From the IMG/VR virus record IMGVR_UViG_3300032893_000248, positions 1-26,472 of that record: a DNA stretch of 26,472 bases; one strand, 5' to 3'. The notes under the pieces are model-generated. The model did no database searches, was not told where the DNA came from, and worked only from the letters and a program-made list of their open reading frames with translations. The number at the start of each line of letters is the position of its first letter. Position 1 is the first letter of the stretch. Below, piece by piece: positions 8,228-15,650 of the stretch. The DNA comes from a virus. Both the position numbers and the translations under genes were made by a program.

Positions 8228-8434
8228 GTGACGCAGAACACGGGCGGCTGGTACGGGCTGGCCGGGATCGTCGCCGATCAGCGGCTGCAGCGGCGGTCGG
8301 AGGCGTCGCGGCGGCCTGCGGCGTGCTTCGACGACGGGGAGCCGCTGCGGCCGGGCCCGGACGGGGAGTTGTACTGCCGGTTCTGCGGCCGGCACTACGA
8401 GGGCAAGTCTCAGCTCGACTACGACAAGGTGTGA
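8228..8434 (+). CDS. Small cysteine-containing protein
   Basis: A 68-residue product starting at GTG 8228, with a GGGGGG ribosome site at 8211-8216. It has a basic helix (residues 14-30), then C33, C50 and C53 in the pattern AACFDDGEPL...LYCRFCGRHY, resembling a zinc ribbon in which the first knuckle has lost one cysteine (H56 or D35 may help). Similar tiny proteins occur in actinophage structural operons. Its role is unknown. Confidence 0.6.
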   Translation: MTQNTGGWYGLAGIVADQRLQRRSEASRRPAACFDDGEPLRPGPDGELYCRFCGRHYEGKSQLDYDKV

Positions 8435-8441
8435 CCCCCTG

Positions 8442-8660
8442 ATGCCACGCAACAGTGTCGCTTCCGGCCCGTCTGTCGGCCTGCCCGCCGTGTTCGTCCC
8501 GCCGGTGTCGAACAACGCCGTCGGCTACACGGAGCGGGAGGCGTACCGGGCTGTCGTGGCCGCGGCGACCCGCACGGTGCCGACCGCCCCGACCGTCGGG
8601 CATCCGATCGTGTGGGCGTGGTCACCGACCCTGCACGAGGTTGTGGCGACACAGCCCTAA
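8442..8660 (+). CDS. Small hypothetical protein
   Basis: A 72-residue protein with no recognisable domain. It has a hydrophobic/proline N-terminal half (GLPAVFVPPV), a central helix-like TEREAYRAVVAAA, and an aromatic IVWAWSPTLHEVV segment. The start ATG is 7 nt after the preceding stop with no strong ribosome site. It is the last gene before the 135-nt gap that holds the palindrome and promoter-like motif. Reality is supported by operon position only. Confidence 0.5.
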   Translation: MPRNSVASGPSVGLPAVFVPPVSNNAVGYTEREAYRAVVAAATRTVPTAPTVGHPIVWAWSPTLHEVVATQP

Positions 8661-8697
8661 CACCCGTCAGCCGTGGCAACACCTGACAGGTGTTAGG
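8656..8697. repeat. Nested inverted repeats, operator or attenuator candidate
   Basis: Within the 8661-8795 gap there is a perfect 17-bp palindrome AACACCTG-A-CAGGTGTT (8678-8694). Its right arm can also pair with a second copy further left: CCTAACACC (8656-8664) and GGTGTTAGG (8689-8697) form a perfect 9-bp stem. Two competing foldings around one arm, just upstream of a -10-like TACTCT, suggest an operator or an attenuator. No poly-T run follows. Confidence 0.55.
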
Positions 8698-8708
8698 CGG
8701 GTACTCTG
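8687..8708 (+). promoter_or_regulatory. Second copy of the CAGGTGTT...GTACTCTG motif
   Basis: CAGGTGTT (8687-8694) followed 7 nt later by TACTCT (8702-8707) matches the arrangement before the portal operon, where the gap is 4 nt. It lies about 90 nt upstream of the connector gene at 8796. No -35-like hexamer is found at 16-18 nt, so an activator-dependent or phage-specific promoter is possible. The rest of the gap to 8795 shows nothing further. Confidence 0.45.
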
Positions 8709-8795
8709 GCAGAAGTTCACAACTGAACAGCCCAACCCGGCCGCCCGAGGGAGGCCTGGACGCAGGAAGCGACGTCAAGGGGACGGGAACCAAGC

Positions 8796-9884
8796 ATGAG
8801 CGCGGTCGTCGGACCCGTGCGGTACGCGTCAGTCGAGGACGTCAAGACGGCCATCGACACGCAGTACACCGCCCGCCTTGACCCCCTGATCCTCGGCGAC
8901 ATCGAATCCCACTCCCAAAGCGTCGAAGGCCTCCTCCACCGCAAGTTCTGGCCCTGCATCGACACCCGATGGTTCGACTGGCCCAACCTGCAGTACGCGT
9001 GGCCGTTCACCCTCCACCTGGAACAGCACGAGGTCATCTCCGTCACCTCGGTCGTGTCCGGCGGGGTGACCATCCCCATCGGAAACATCTACCTGGAACC
9101 CAACGGCGACGGCCCCCCGTACGACCGGCTCGAAATCAACCTCGGCACGTCGTCCAGCTTCGGCGGCAGCGCAGCGACCTGGCAGCGGAACATCGCCGTC
9201 ACCGGCGTCTATGGGTTCGGCAACGACACCAGCCCGGCCGGCAGCCTCGTCGGCGCCATCAACGCCTCGGTCACGACCCTGACGGTGTCCGATTCCAGCC
9301 TCGTCGGCGTCGGCCCCGCCATCCTCATCGACACCGAGTACGCGACCGTCGAGTCCCGCGCCATGACCAGCACCGGCGCCACCATCACCGGCGACATGGC
9401 CGTCTCACAGGCCGGCGCAGGCCTGAACGTCACCATCTCCGACACCAGCAAGGTGCACGCCGGGGAAACCATCCTGATCGACGCCGAACGGATGCTCATC
9501 CAGGACCGCCTCACGTCGAGCATCAACGTGGTCCGCGCCTACGACGGGACACCGCTGGCAGCGCACACTCACGGCGCGACGATCTACGCGCCCCGACAGC
9601 TGACCGTGGTCCGCGGCTGCTGGGGCACCACCGCGGCCGCGCACCTCGACGCGGCCCCCATCGCCCAGCACAAGCCTCCCGCACTGATCCGGGACCTGAC
9701 CATCGCGAAGGTCATCACGCACGCGCAGTGGATGTCCGCCGGCGGCACCGATGTGCTGGCCCGGTCCGGGGTCGGCGGCGGCCCCCGCGGCAAGGGCGCC
9801 ATGCTGCACCTGCGGTCCACGCAGGAGATCGAGGACGACGCGTACGCCCGGTTCGGCCGCAAGGCCAGGACGCGGAGCATCTGA
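8796..9884 (+). CDS. Head-tail connector (adaptor) with beta-module insertion
   Basis: A 362-residue protein. The N-terminus (YASVEDVKTAIDTQYTARLDPLILGDIESHSQSVEGLLHRKFWP) is a helical arrangement typical of head-tail adaptor proteins that bind below the portal. Classical adaptors are about 100-200 residues. Here residues of about 150-280 form a Thr/Val/Asp-rich beta insert containing two similar units (TLTVSDSSLVGVGPAILIDTE and NVTISDTSKVHAGETILIDAE) and ending in GCWGTTAAAH. The C-terminus returns to a helical, basic segment. An A/G-rich ribosome site (AAGGGGA) precedes the ATG. It opens the connector and tail operon. Confidence 0.75.
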   Translation: MSAVVGPVRYASVEDVKTAIDTQYTARLDPLILGDIESHSQSVEGLLHRKFWPCIDTRWFDWPNLQYAWPFTLHLEQHEVISVTSVVSGGVTIPIGNIYLEPNGDGPPYDRLEINLGTSSSFGGSAATWQRNIAVTGVYGFGNDTSPAGSLVGAINASVTTLTVSDSSLVGVGPAILIDTEYATVESRAMTSTGATITGDMAVSQAGAGLNVTISDTSKVHAGETILIDAERMLIQDRLTSSINVVRAYDGTPLAAHTHGATIYAPRQLTVVRGCWGTTAAAHLDAAPIAQHKPPALIRDLTIAKVITHAQWMSAGGTDVLARSGVGGGPRGKGAMLHLRSTQEIEDDAYARFGRKARTRSI

Positions 9885-10273
9885 TGGCGGGCGTGCAGAT
9901 CACGACGGTAGGCCCGATCTTCGACGGTGAGGCCGAGGTCGCGTTGGCGGCCCTGGCCACGGAGATCGTGTCGCAGGTCGCCGACGCCGCATTGAGCGAC
10001 CTGCAGGCCCGGTTCCATGAGACGTTCATGGCGCCGACCGGCGCCTACGAATCGCAGGTGGTCAAGAACCTGGCGTCGCCGACGTCAGCGGAGATCGGCG
10101 ACGGCGGATCCCGGTACGGGCCGTGGCTGGAAGGCACGAGCCACCGCAACCAGACGACCCGGTTCAAGGGCTACCACAACTTCCGGTTCGTCACCCAGAC
10201 CTACCAGCGGCAGAAGGCCGCGGCGATCGCGACGCAGATCCTCGCCTACCAGATGGGCAGGTTCGGCGGATGA
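9884..10273 (+). CDS. Neck / HK97 gp10-like protein
   Basis: A 129-residue protein starting at an ATG that shares a base with the previous stop. A helical N-terminus (VALAALATEIVSQVADAALSDLQARF) is followed by TGAYESQVVKNLASPT and YGPWLEGTSHRNQTTRFKGY, which resembles the conserved loop of HK97 gp10-like neck or tail-completion proteins (Y-x-P-x-x-E-x-G-T). Position between adaptor and tail terminator fits. The overlap ATGA joins it to the next gene. Confidence 0.65.
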   Translation: MAGVQITTVGPIFDGEAEVALAALATEIVSQVADAALSDLQARFHETFMAPTGAYESQVVKNLASPTSAEIGDGGSRYGPWLEGTSHRNQTTRFKGYHNFRFVTQTYQRQKAAAIATQILAYQMGRFGG

Positions 10274-10728
10274 GCCTGGACCTGACAGGCATCCTCGACG
10301 GGCTCGTCTCGCACGCGTCGGCGACCGGCTACTTCCAGCGGGTGAACACGCATGAGCCGAAGTCGGCGCCCGGGTGGGGGTTGACGTGCGCGATCTGGGC
10401 GCAGGAGATCGCGCCGCTGCCGGCCGCGTCCGGGCTCGCGGCCACGAGCACGCTGGTGACGTTCTCGTTGCGGATCTACACCGACATGCTGCAGGAGCCG
10501 CTGGACCAGATCGACCCGAAGGTTCTGGCCGCCACGGACGTGCTGATGGAGGCGTACTCCGGGAACTTCACCCTCGGCGGGACGGTCCGGGACATCGACC
10601 TGCTCGGGCAGTTCGGCCGCGGCTTGAACGCGGAGGCCGGCTACATCAACCTCAACCAGAAGCAGCTGCGGTGCATGACGATCAACGTGCCGTTGGTCGT
10701 GAACGACCAGTTCCCGCAGGCCCCGTAG
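10270..10728 (+). CDS. Probable tail terminator / tail completion protein
   Basis: A 152-residue protein. Its length, position (after gp10-like, before tail tube) and pattern match tail terminators that cap the tail tube: an N-terminal helix (LTGILDGLVSHASATGYF), a strand TLVTFSLRIYTDML, then a helix DPKVLAATDVLMEAY and a C-terminal strand pair ending in MTINVPLVVND. The start overlaps the previous stop as ATGA. The assignment is by position and secondary-structure pattern rather than a signature motif. Confidence 0.65.
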   Translation: MSLDLTGILDGLVSHASATGYFQRVNTHEPKSAPGWGLTCAIWAQEIAPLPAASGLAATSTLVTFSLRIYTDMLQEPLDQIDPKVLAATDVLMEAYSGNFTLGGTVRDIDLLGQFGRGLNAEAGYINLNQKQLRCMTINVPLVVNDQFPQAP

Positions 10729-10737
10729 GAGGACCGG

Positions 10738-10899
10738 ATGTTGCAGGTGTGCAAGGCGTGCGGGTGCCGGGGCATCGCGCACGACATCGAGGTGTGCCCG
10801 CACTGCGGTGCACCGCTGGCGCCGGCAGCCCCGGCGGTGGAGCTGGTGGATGCGCCGAAGAGCGGCCGGGTTCGGCGTGCCGCGGGTGGTGACGACTGA
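10738..10899 (+). CDS. Tiny zinc-ribbon protein in the tail operon
   Basis: This short gene encodes 53 residues, with a strong ribosome site (GGAGG about 5 nt before ATG). It has two CxxC knuckles, C5-K-A-C8 and C20-P-H-C23, forming a complete zinc ribbon in 25 residues, then an Ala/Pro linker and a basic/acidic tail (KSGRVRRAAGGDD). Its stop shares a base with the next start (TGATG). Its position between tail terminator and tail tube suggests a virion-assembly or regulatory role, not determined. Confidence 0.7.
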   Translation: MLQVCKACGCRGIAHDIEVCPHCGAPLAPAAPAVELVDAPKSGRVRRAAGGDD

Positions 10900-11597
10900 T
10901 GGCCAAGCAGGGCGGTCTCGGTGCAGCGCTGGCCGTGGGTGGCGGTCCGGCGCTCCTGGACGTGACCACGCTGGCGCAGACGGGCATGGACCGGCTCGGC
11001 GGGAAACGCGACGCGAAGTTCGACGTCACCGTCGTGTACGACCCGTTGGTCGAGCACCCCACCCTGTCGGCGCTGCCGACGACCGACGTCATCCTCACGT
11101 TCGCCGTCCCTACCCTCGCGGTCGGCGCGCCCGCCTGCTGCATGAACTCCAAGCAGACCAACTACGACGGCACCCGCGCCGCCGACGGCCTCTACACGTT
11201 CGCGGTGTCGGCGCTGCCGAACAGCTATGGCCTGGAGTGGGGGAACCTCCTCACCGCCGGCATCCAGACCGACACCACCGCAACGAACGGCGCCTCCTGG
11301 GACACCGGCGGCAGCCTCTCCTACGGCGCGCAGGCCTACCTGCAGGTCTTCTCGGTGACCGGCACGTCGGTGACGGTGAAGATCCAGGATTCGGCGGACA
11401 ACTCCAGCTGGGCGGACGTCGCCAGCCTCGCGTTCACGGCGGCCACGCCCGCAGGGTCACCGCAGGCGCAGCGGATCAGCATCGCCAACAACGCCACCGT
11501 CCGCCGGTACGTCCGCGCGGCCAGCACGGGCACGTTCTCCAACGCCCAGTACGCCGTCGTCCTGGTCAAGAACCCGCTCGCAGGGGTGATCTTCTAG
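10899..11597 (+). CDS. Tail tube-like protein, long paralogue with C-terminal domain
   Basis: A 232-residue protein. The first 130 residues align by eye with the downstream 134-residue protein at 12050: both start MAK-xx-GLGAA, both contain DVT-x(6)-M-D/E-RL, and both have a PTTDV/PSTSV stretch and a final TFAV block. Residues of about 130-232 are an extra beta-rich domain (VKIQDSADNSSWADV...NNATVRRYVRAASTG), like C-terminal Ig-like or surface domains on phage tail proteins. It may build or decorate the tail tube. The assignment is from position and the paralogue comparison. Confidence 0.65.
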   Translation: MAKQGGLGAALAVGGGPALLDVTTLAQTGMDRLGGKRDAKFDVTVVYDPLVEHPTLSALPTTDVILTFAVPTLAVGAPACCMNSKQTNYDGTRAADGLYTFAVSALPNSYGLEWGNLLTAGIQTDTTATNGASWDTGGSLSYGAQAYLQVFSVTGTSVTVKIQDSADNSSWADVASLAFTAATPAGSPQAQRISIANNATVRRYVRAASTGTFSNAQYAVVLVKNPLAGVIF

Positions 11598-12043
11598 TGC
11601 CCGGCGTCGAATCGTTCCGGCTGGACCCGCTGGGGCCGCCGCAGGCGTACCGGACGGTCGCGTTCGCTCGGCCGTTGACGCGGGACTTCTGGCGGCCAGC
11701 GTCGTGCGCTGACGTCGACTGCGAGCACTACCTGCGCGGGTGGGCGACGAAGGTGCTGCCGGGGTCCGCGGATGAGGCCGCTGTGCGCGGGTCTGGCCGG
11801 GCGTGGAGTGCCGTGGAGAAGACCGAGGACGGATTCCTCAGGTTCATGTTCCCGCCCGGCCAGGCCTGCTTCCGGGCGTCGACGCACCGAGTGCCGGTCG
11901 AGCGGGAGCCGATCTGGTTTTCCCGCAACGGGGATCACCGCGCCGACCTCGGCGGGCACGTGAGGCACACGCGGGTCGAGCACTGGGTGGAAGAACTCGC
12001 CGAACAGTCGGCGCGGATCACTGACGCAGTACAGAGAGGATGA
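11597..12043 (+). CDS. Conserved actinophage-type tail-module protein
   Basis: A 148-residue protein starting at GTG, which shares a base with the previous TAG. It contains paired cysteines (ASCADVDCEHYLRGW, about residues 38-52), a GQACFRASTHRVPVEREPIWFSRNG segment in the middle, and ends with VRHTRVEHWVEELAEQSARITDAVQRG. The spacing of aromatic and acidic residues in this last block is familiar from proteins encoded in actinophage tail modules. Its function is unknown. The gene separates the two tail tube-like paralogues. Confidence 0.6.
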   Translation: MPGVESFRLDPLGPPQAYRTVAFARPLTRDFWRPASCADVDCEHYLRGWATKVLPGSADEAAVRGSGRAWSAVEKTEDGFLRFMFPPGQACFRASTHRVPVEREPIWFSRNGDHRADLGGHVRHTRVEHWVEELAEQSARITDAVQRG

Positions 12044-12049
12044 CCAGCA

Positions 12050-12454
12050 GTGGCGAAGACAACCGGTCTCGGTGCGGCGATCAGCGTGGCCGACGCCTCC
12101 GCAACCCCGCAGACCATCAGTAACGATTGCACCAACTTCACGTTCGCGAGCCCGCGGGCGGTGCAGGACGTGACCGGCGTCGACAAGTCGGCGATGGAGC
12201 GGCTCCTCCTCCTGGCCGACGCCAGCATGACCCTGAACGGGGTCTTCAACTCGGCCACGAACATGAGCCACGACGTGTTCAAGACCATCCCGTCGACGTC
12301 GGTGGCCAGGGCCGTGGTCCTTACCGTCGCGTCGAAGATCTGGACCACGTCGATGATGCTGACCGACTACACCCTCACCAGGGCCGCGGCCGGCGAACTC
12401 ACCTTCGCCGTCCCCGGGTCGCTGACGGGCGGCTCCGCGCCGGTCTGGTCCTGA
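12050..12454 (+). CDS. Tail tube-like protein, short paralogue
   Basis: A 134-residue protein with GTG start and an AGAGAGGA ribosome site about 9 nt upstream. It shows the MAK-xx-GLGAA opening, DVTGVDKSAMERLLLLADASMTLNGVF, and ends TRAAAGELTFAVPGSLTGG. This length and pattern fit a compact major tail protein, and its place directly before the chaperone and tape measure is canonical for the tail tube gene. It is likely the main tube subunit, with the longer paralogue at 10899 as variant. The conclusion is by synteny and internal comparison. Confidence 0.7.
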   Translation: MAKTTGLGAAISVADASATPQTISNDCTNFTFASPRAVQDVTGVDKSAMERLLLLADASMTLNGVFNSATNMSHDVFKTIPSTSVARAVVLTVASKIWTTSMMLTDYTLTRAAAGELTFAVPGSLTGGSAPVWS

Positions 12455-12459
12455 TCCCC

Positions 12460-12861
12460 GTGGGGTTCAGTGCGCGACCCGTCTACGAGCTGGTCTTCGC
12501 GGAGGACACCGGCTTGGAGGGCCTGGAGGTGTCGGCTCGGGGGGCCGACGTCGCCACCTACCTGGAGATCCTGCAAGCGGACGACCTGCCGGCGGTGGAG
12601 CAGATCCCGCAGCGGCTGAAGTTGATCGCGCCGCTGCTGGTGTCGTGGAACCTCGAAGACGACGCTGGCTCCCCGGTCCCCACCACGTGGGAGGGCATGC
12701 AGGGGGTGGATCAGCGGCTGCTGGGTCAGATCATCGAGGCGTGGCTGCGGATGGTCGCTGGTGTCCCGGGCCCTTTGGGCAGGCGATCGACGAGTGGCGG
12801 GCCGCCTCCGACGCTGCCGGATGTGGACCTGCCTATGGAGTCGCCAAGCCTGCCGAGCTGA
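12460..12861 (+). CDS. Tail assembly chaperone (G-like, upstream frame)
   Basis: A 133-residue product translated without frameshift; GTG at 12460 is used, with no clear ribosome site. Helical N-terminal core (VATYLEILQADDLPAVEQIPQ), then LLGQIIEAWLRMVAGVPGP. From the slippery run at 12765 the zero frame gives a low-complexity Pro/Ser tail (RRSTSGGPPPTLPDVDLP), while the -1 frame continues with a well-formed helical sequence. This is the hallmark of the chaperone pair that coats the tape measure during tail assembly. Its position directly before the tape measure gene agrees. Confidence 0.8.
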   Translation: MGFSARPVYELVFAEDTGLEGLEVSARGADVATYLEILQADDLPAVEQIPQRLKLIAPLLVSWNLEDDAGSPVPTTWEGMQGVDQRLLGQIIEAWLRMVAGVPGPLGRRSTSGGPPPTLPDVDLPMESPSLPS

Positions 12862-12989
12862 CGGAGGCGGAGCTCCTGGTGGGGCTGGCGGACCGGTGGC
12901 ACATGCTCCCGTCGCAGGTCCGGCGGGCGGCGATGACGGAGGACCTGCGGTACCTGGCGATCCTGAACCGAGCGCATGGAGGGAGGTGA
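12460..12989 (+). CDS. Tail assembly chaperone fusion (GT-like) by -1 frameshift
   Basis: If the ribosome slips back one base in the run at 12765-12779, translation continues in the -1 frame to the stop at 12989, giving a fusion of about 176 residues. The new C-terminal part reads FGQAIDEWRAASDAAG, then ELTEAELLVGLADRWHMLPSQV, then a helical LRYLAILNRAHGGR. A balanced helical domain with W-H-x-x-P-S-x-V resembles the T domain of many siphophage chaperones. The frameshift is inferred; the -1 open frame and slip site are visible. The exact base of slippage is not known. Confidence 0.8.
12765..12780 (+). promoter_or_regulatory. -1 ribosomal slippery site, five homotriplets
   Basis: Bases 12765-12779 are CCCGGGCCCTTTGGG: five homotriplets in the -1 frame. 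The zero frame reads CCG GGC CCT TTG GGC. Overlapping X-XXY-YYZ heptamers therefore occur at 12768 (G-GGC-CCT), 12771 (C-CCT-TTG) and 12774 (T-TTG-GGC). C-CCT-TTG with weak A/U-containing TTT pairs is the most likely slip point. The run is also self-complementary around GGGCCC. Confidence 0.8.
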
Positions 12990-12995
12990 GAAGCG

Positions 12996-15650
12996 GTGGC
13001 CGGGAACGTCGTCAGGATCCTGATCACTACGGATTCTGCGCAGGCGCAGGCTGGTCTGGCGAAGGTGAAGGCCGAGGGCATGTCTCTCGGCAGCGTGATG
13101 AAGCTGGCCGGCGCGGGCATGGTGGTGGGGTTGGGTGTTGCGACGGTCGCGACGTTGAAGATGGCGTCGGAGTTCCAGGGCAGCATGGAGCGGATCCACA
13201 CTCAGGCCGGGGTCGCGCAGGACCAGATCAAGGGCCTCGGTGACGGGGTCCTGAAGCTGGCCGGGCAGGTCGGGCAGGACCCCAACAGCCTGGCGGAGGC
13301 CCTGTACCACATCGAATCCAGCTTCGCGTCGACCGGGATCTCCGGTGAGCATGCCCTGAACCTGTTGAAGGTCGCGGCGGAGGGCGCGACCGTCGGGCAC
13401 GCGAACCTCGTCGACGTCACCAACGCCCTCGACGCCGCCGTCGTCTCAGGCATTCCCGGTGTGGAGAACCTGACGTCGGCGATGGGCACCCTGAACGCGA
13501 CTGTCGGCGCTGGCGATATGAACATGCAGGACCTCGCCAACGCCTTCTCCACCGGCCTGCTCGCATCGGTGAAGAGCTTCGGCCTGTCCATCACCGACGT
13601 CGGTGCCGCCTTGGCGGTGTTCGGCGACAACAACGTTCGCGGACAGACGGCGGCCACACAGCTGCGGATGGCCGTGCAGTCGCTGGCCGAGCCAGCGAAG
13701 GGCGGTGCCGCGGCTCTCGCGAAGCTTGGCCTGCAGTCGGATAGCCTCGCCAAGGACATGCAGTCCGGTGGCCTCAACGCTGCTCTCGGTGACCTGATCA
13801 CGCACATGAACGCGGCGGGCATTAGCGCAGACCAGCAGGGTCAGATCATCACTGATGCGTTCGGGAAGCGGGCCGGGCAGGGCATCAACGTCCTGGTCGG
13901 TCAGTACGACCGGCTGCAGTCGAAGTACACGGACCTGGCGAAGGGCGCTACCGGGTTTCAGGACGCGTGGACGGCGACGACGCACACGCTGCAGTTTCAG
14001 TTGTCGGCGTTCGTGGACGGCGCGAAGGCCGCCGGGATCAGCCTGGGCACCGCGCTGCTGCCGGCCGTGTCGGACCTGCTGACCGTGCTGAAGCTGGGGT
14101 TCCCGATCGTTCAGGGGCTGGCGCAGGTGTTCACGGCTATCCCGGCGCCGGTCCGGGACGCCGCGCTGGCGTTGGGGGTGTTCGCGCTCGCGGCGAAGCT
14201 GCTCGGGCCGGCGCTCGCGCAGGTCGGCGCGAAGGTGAAGGAGACCGGTGCCAGCCTGGCCGGCTGGGGTAAGGGCATCACCAGCGCGGAAGGCATCACC
14301 GGGAAGTTCAAGGCGGGCCTCGGGGGTGTGGTTGGTGCGCTGGGTGGCCCGTGGGGTATCGCGATCACGGCGGGGACGACGCTGCTGGGGTTGTGGGCGG
14401 CGCACCAGCAGGAAGCCAACCAGCGGACGCAGGACTTCCGGTCTGCCCTGGAAGCGTCGGGCGGTGCGATCGACGACACGACGAAGAAGCTGGCCGCGCA
14501 GCAGCTGCAGGAGTCCGGTGCGCTCGACGCCGCGAAGCAGCTGGGGATCAACCTGGGTGATCTGACTCAGGCGGCGTTGGGGAACCGTGACGCCTGGACG
14601 AAGGTCAACGATGTGTTGTCCCAGCACAAGGACATTCAGACGTCTGTGCATGGGGCGATGAGTCAGAGCCAGCAGCAGGCGGGCAGGCTGGCTGTCGCGG
14701 CGGACAAGGTGCGTGCCGCGATCGGTGATGAGTCCGGCAGCCTGGCCGATGCGAAGTCCAAGCAGCAGGACTTGACGGCCGCGCAGGGTGAGGGCACCAC
14801 CAGTTCGGGGACGCTGGCCGACGCGAACGCGAAACTGTCGCAGGCGCTGAACGACTTGTCGGATGCTCTGGACTCGTCGAAGAACGCGATGCTGGGGGCG
14901 ATGGGCGCCGAGGACGCCTATTACGCGTCGGTGGATGCGGCGACGAAGGCGGTGAAGGACAACGGTAGCGGCCTGGACGTTCACACGGAGAAGGGCCGCG
15001 CGAACCGGAAAGCGTTGGAGGACCTGGTCAAGACAGGCCTGGATTACGTGAAGGGTTTGAAGGATCAGGGGGCTTCGCAGGATCAGGTGGATGCCGGTCT
15101 GCGGATGGTGGAGGGCAACTTCGTCAAGACCGCGAAGCAGATGGGGTTGACCACGGCGCAGGCTAAGGCGTTGGCGGCCCAGTTCTTCGGCGACGCAGAT
15201 GCAGCGTCTTCGGCGGCTAACGACGCGTCCGCCTATGCCCGAGCACTCAAGGCGATCCCATCGACGGTGACGACCCGGATCATCGTGAATGGGGCGTCGC
15301 AGCTGGCGCAGGTGTCGTCGTCGTCGGCGAACGTGCGGGAGAACCGGACGCCCGTGCAAGGCTCGGGTGGGGTGCCGCACGCTGCCGTTGGTGGGCCGCG
15401 CGGCTCCCGCACTCTCGTCGGGGAGTACGGCCCCGAACTCGTTGATCTGCCGTACGGGTCGATGGTCCGGTCGAACCCGGACACGCAGCGGCTGATGAGC
15501 GGCGGCGGCGCCGGCAGCGAATCCGAGGTGGTGGTCCGGTTCCTCGGTGACACCGAGATCGCACGAGCCTTCGTCGAGCTGATCCGCAGGACGGTCCGGG
15601 TGTCCGGGACCCGCGACGTGCAGCTGCTGTTCGGCGGTGCCCTGTCGTGA
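12996..15650 (+). CDS. Tail tape measure protein
   Basis: This 884-residue protein sets tail length. GTG start with an excellent ribosome site (GGAGGGAGGTGAG) upstream. It opens with VVRILITTDSAQAQAGLAKVKAEG and a hydrophobic segment (GAGMVVGLGVATVATLKMASEF), followed by the TP901-type core (FQGSMERIHTQAGVA... LAGQVGQDPNSLAEALYHIESSF). Hydrophobic segments appear near residues 370-400 and 440-470; the middle (about 470-770) is coil-rich. The end has GEYGPELVDLPYG, near residue 808, a motif common at tape-measure C-termini. From about 0.15 nm per residue, the tail would be roughly 130 nm, an estimate only. The stop overlaps the next gene (GTGA). Confidence 0.95.
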   Translation: MAGNVVRILITTDSAQAQAGLAKVKAEGMSLGSVMKLAGAGMVVGLGVATVATLKMASEFQGSMERIHTQAGVAQDQIKGLGDGVLKLAGQVGQDPNSLAEALYHIESSFASTGISGEHALNLLKVAAEGATVGHANLVDVTNALDAAVVSGIPGVENLTSAMGTLNATVGAGDMNMQDLANAFSTGLLASVKSFGLSITDVGAALAVFGDNNVRGQTAATQLRMAVQSLAEPAKGGAAALAKLGLQSDSLAKDMQSGGLNAALGDLITHMNAAGISADQQGQIITDAFGKRAGQGINVLVGQYDRLQSKYTDLAKGATGFQDAWTATTHTLQFQLSAFVDGAKAAGISLGTALLPAVSDLLTVLKLGFPIVQGLAQVFTAIPAPVRDAALALGVFALAAKLLGPALAQVGAKVKETGASLAGWGKGITSAEGITGKFKAGLGGVVGALGGPWGIAITAGTTLLGLWAAHQQEANQRTQDFRSALEASGGAIDDTTKKLAAQQLQESGALDAAKQLGINLGDLTQAALGNRDAWTKVNDVLSQHKDIQTSVHGAMSQSQQQAGRLAVAADKVRAAIGDESGSLADAKSKQQDLTAAQGEGTTSSGTLADANAKLSQALNDLSDALDSSKNAMLGAMGAEDAYYASVDAATKAVKDNGSGLDVHTEKGRANRKALEDLVKTGLDYVKGLKDQGASQDQVDAGLRMVEGNFVKTAKQMGLTTAQAKALAAQFFGDADAASSAANDASAYARALKAIPSTVTTRIIVNGASQLAQVSSSSANVRENRTPVQGSGGVPHAAVGGPRGSRTLVGEYGPELVDLPYGSMVRSNPDTQRLMSGGGAGSESEVVVRFLGDTEIARAFVELIRRTVRVSGTRDVQLLFGGALS

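Noticed and set aside
13446-15380. Long minus-strand open frame opposite the tape measure gene
   Set aside because: Its Arg/His/Pro-rich composition is typical of antisense frames in very GC-rich DNA, and the plus strand has a clear tape measure protein.
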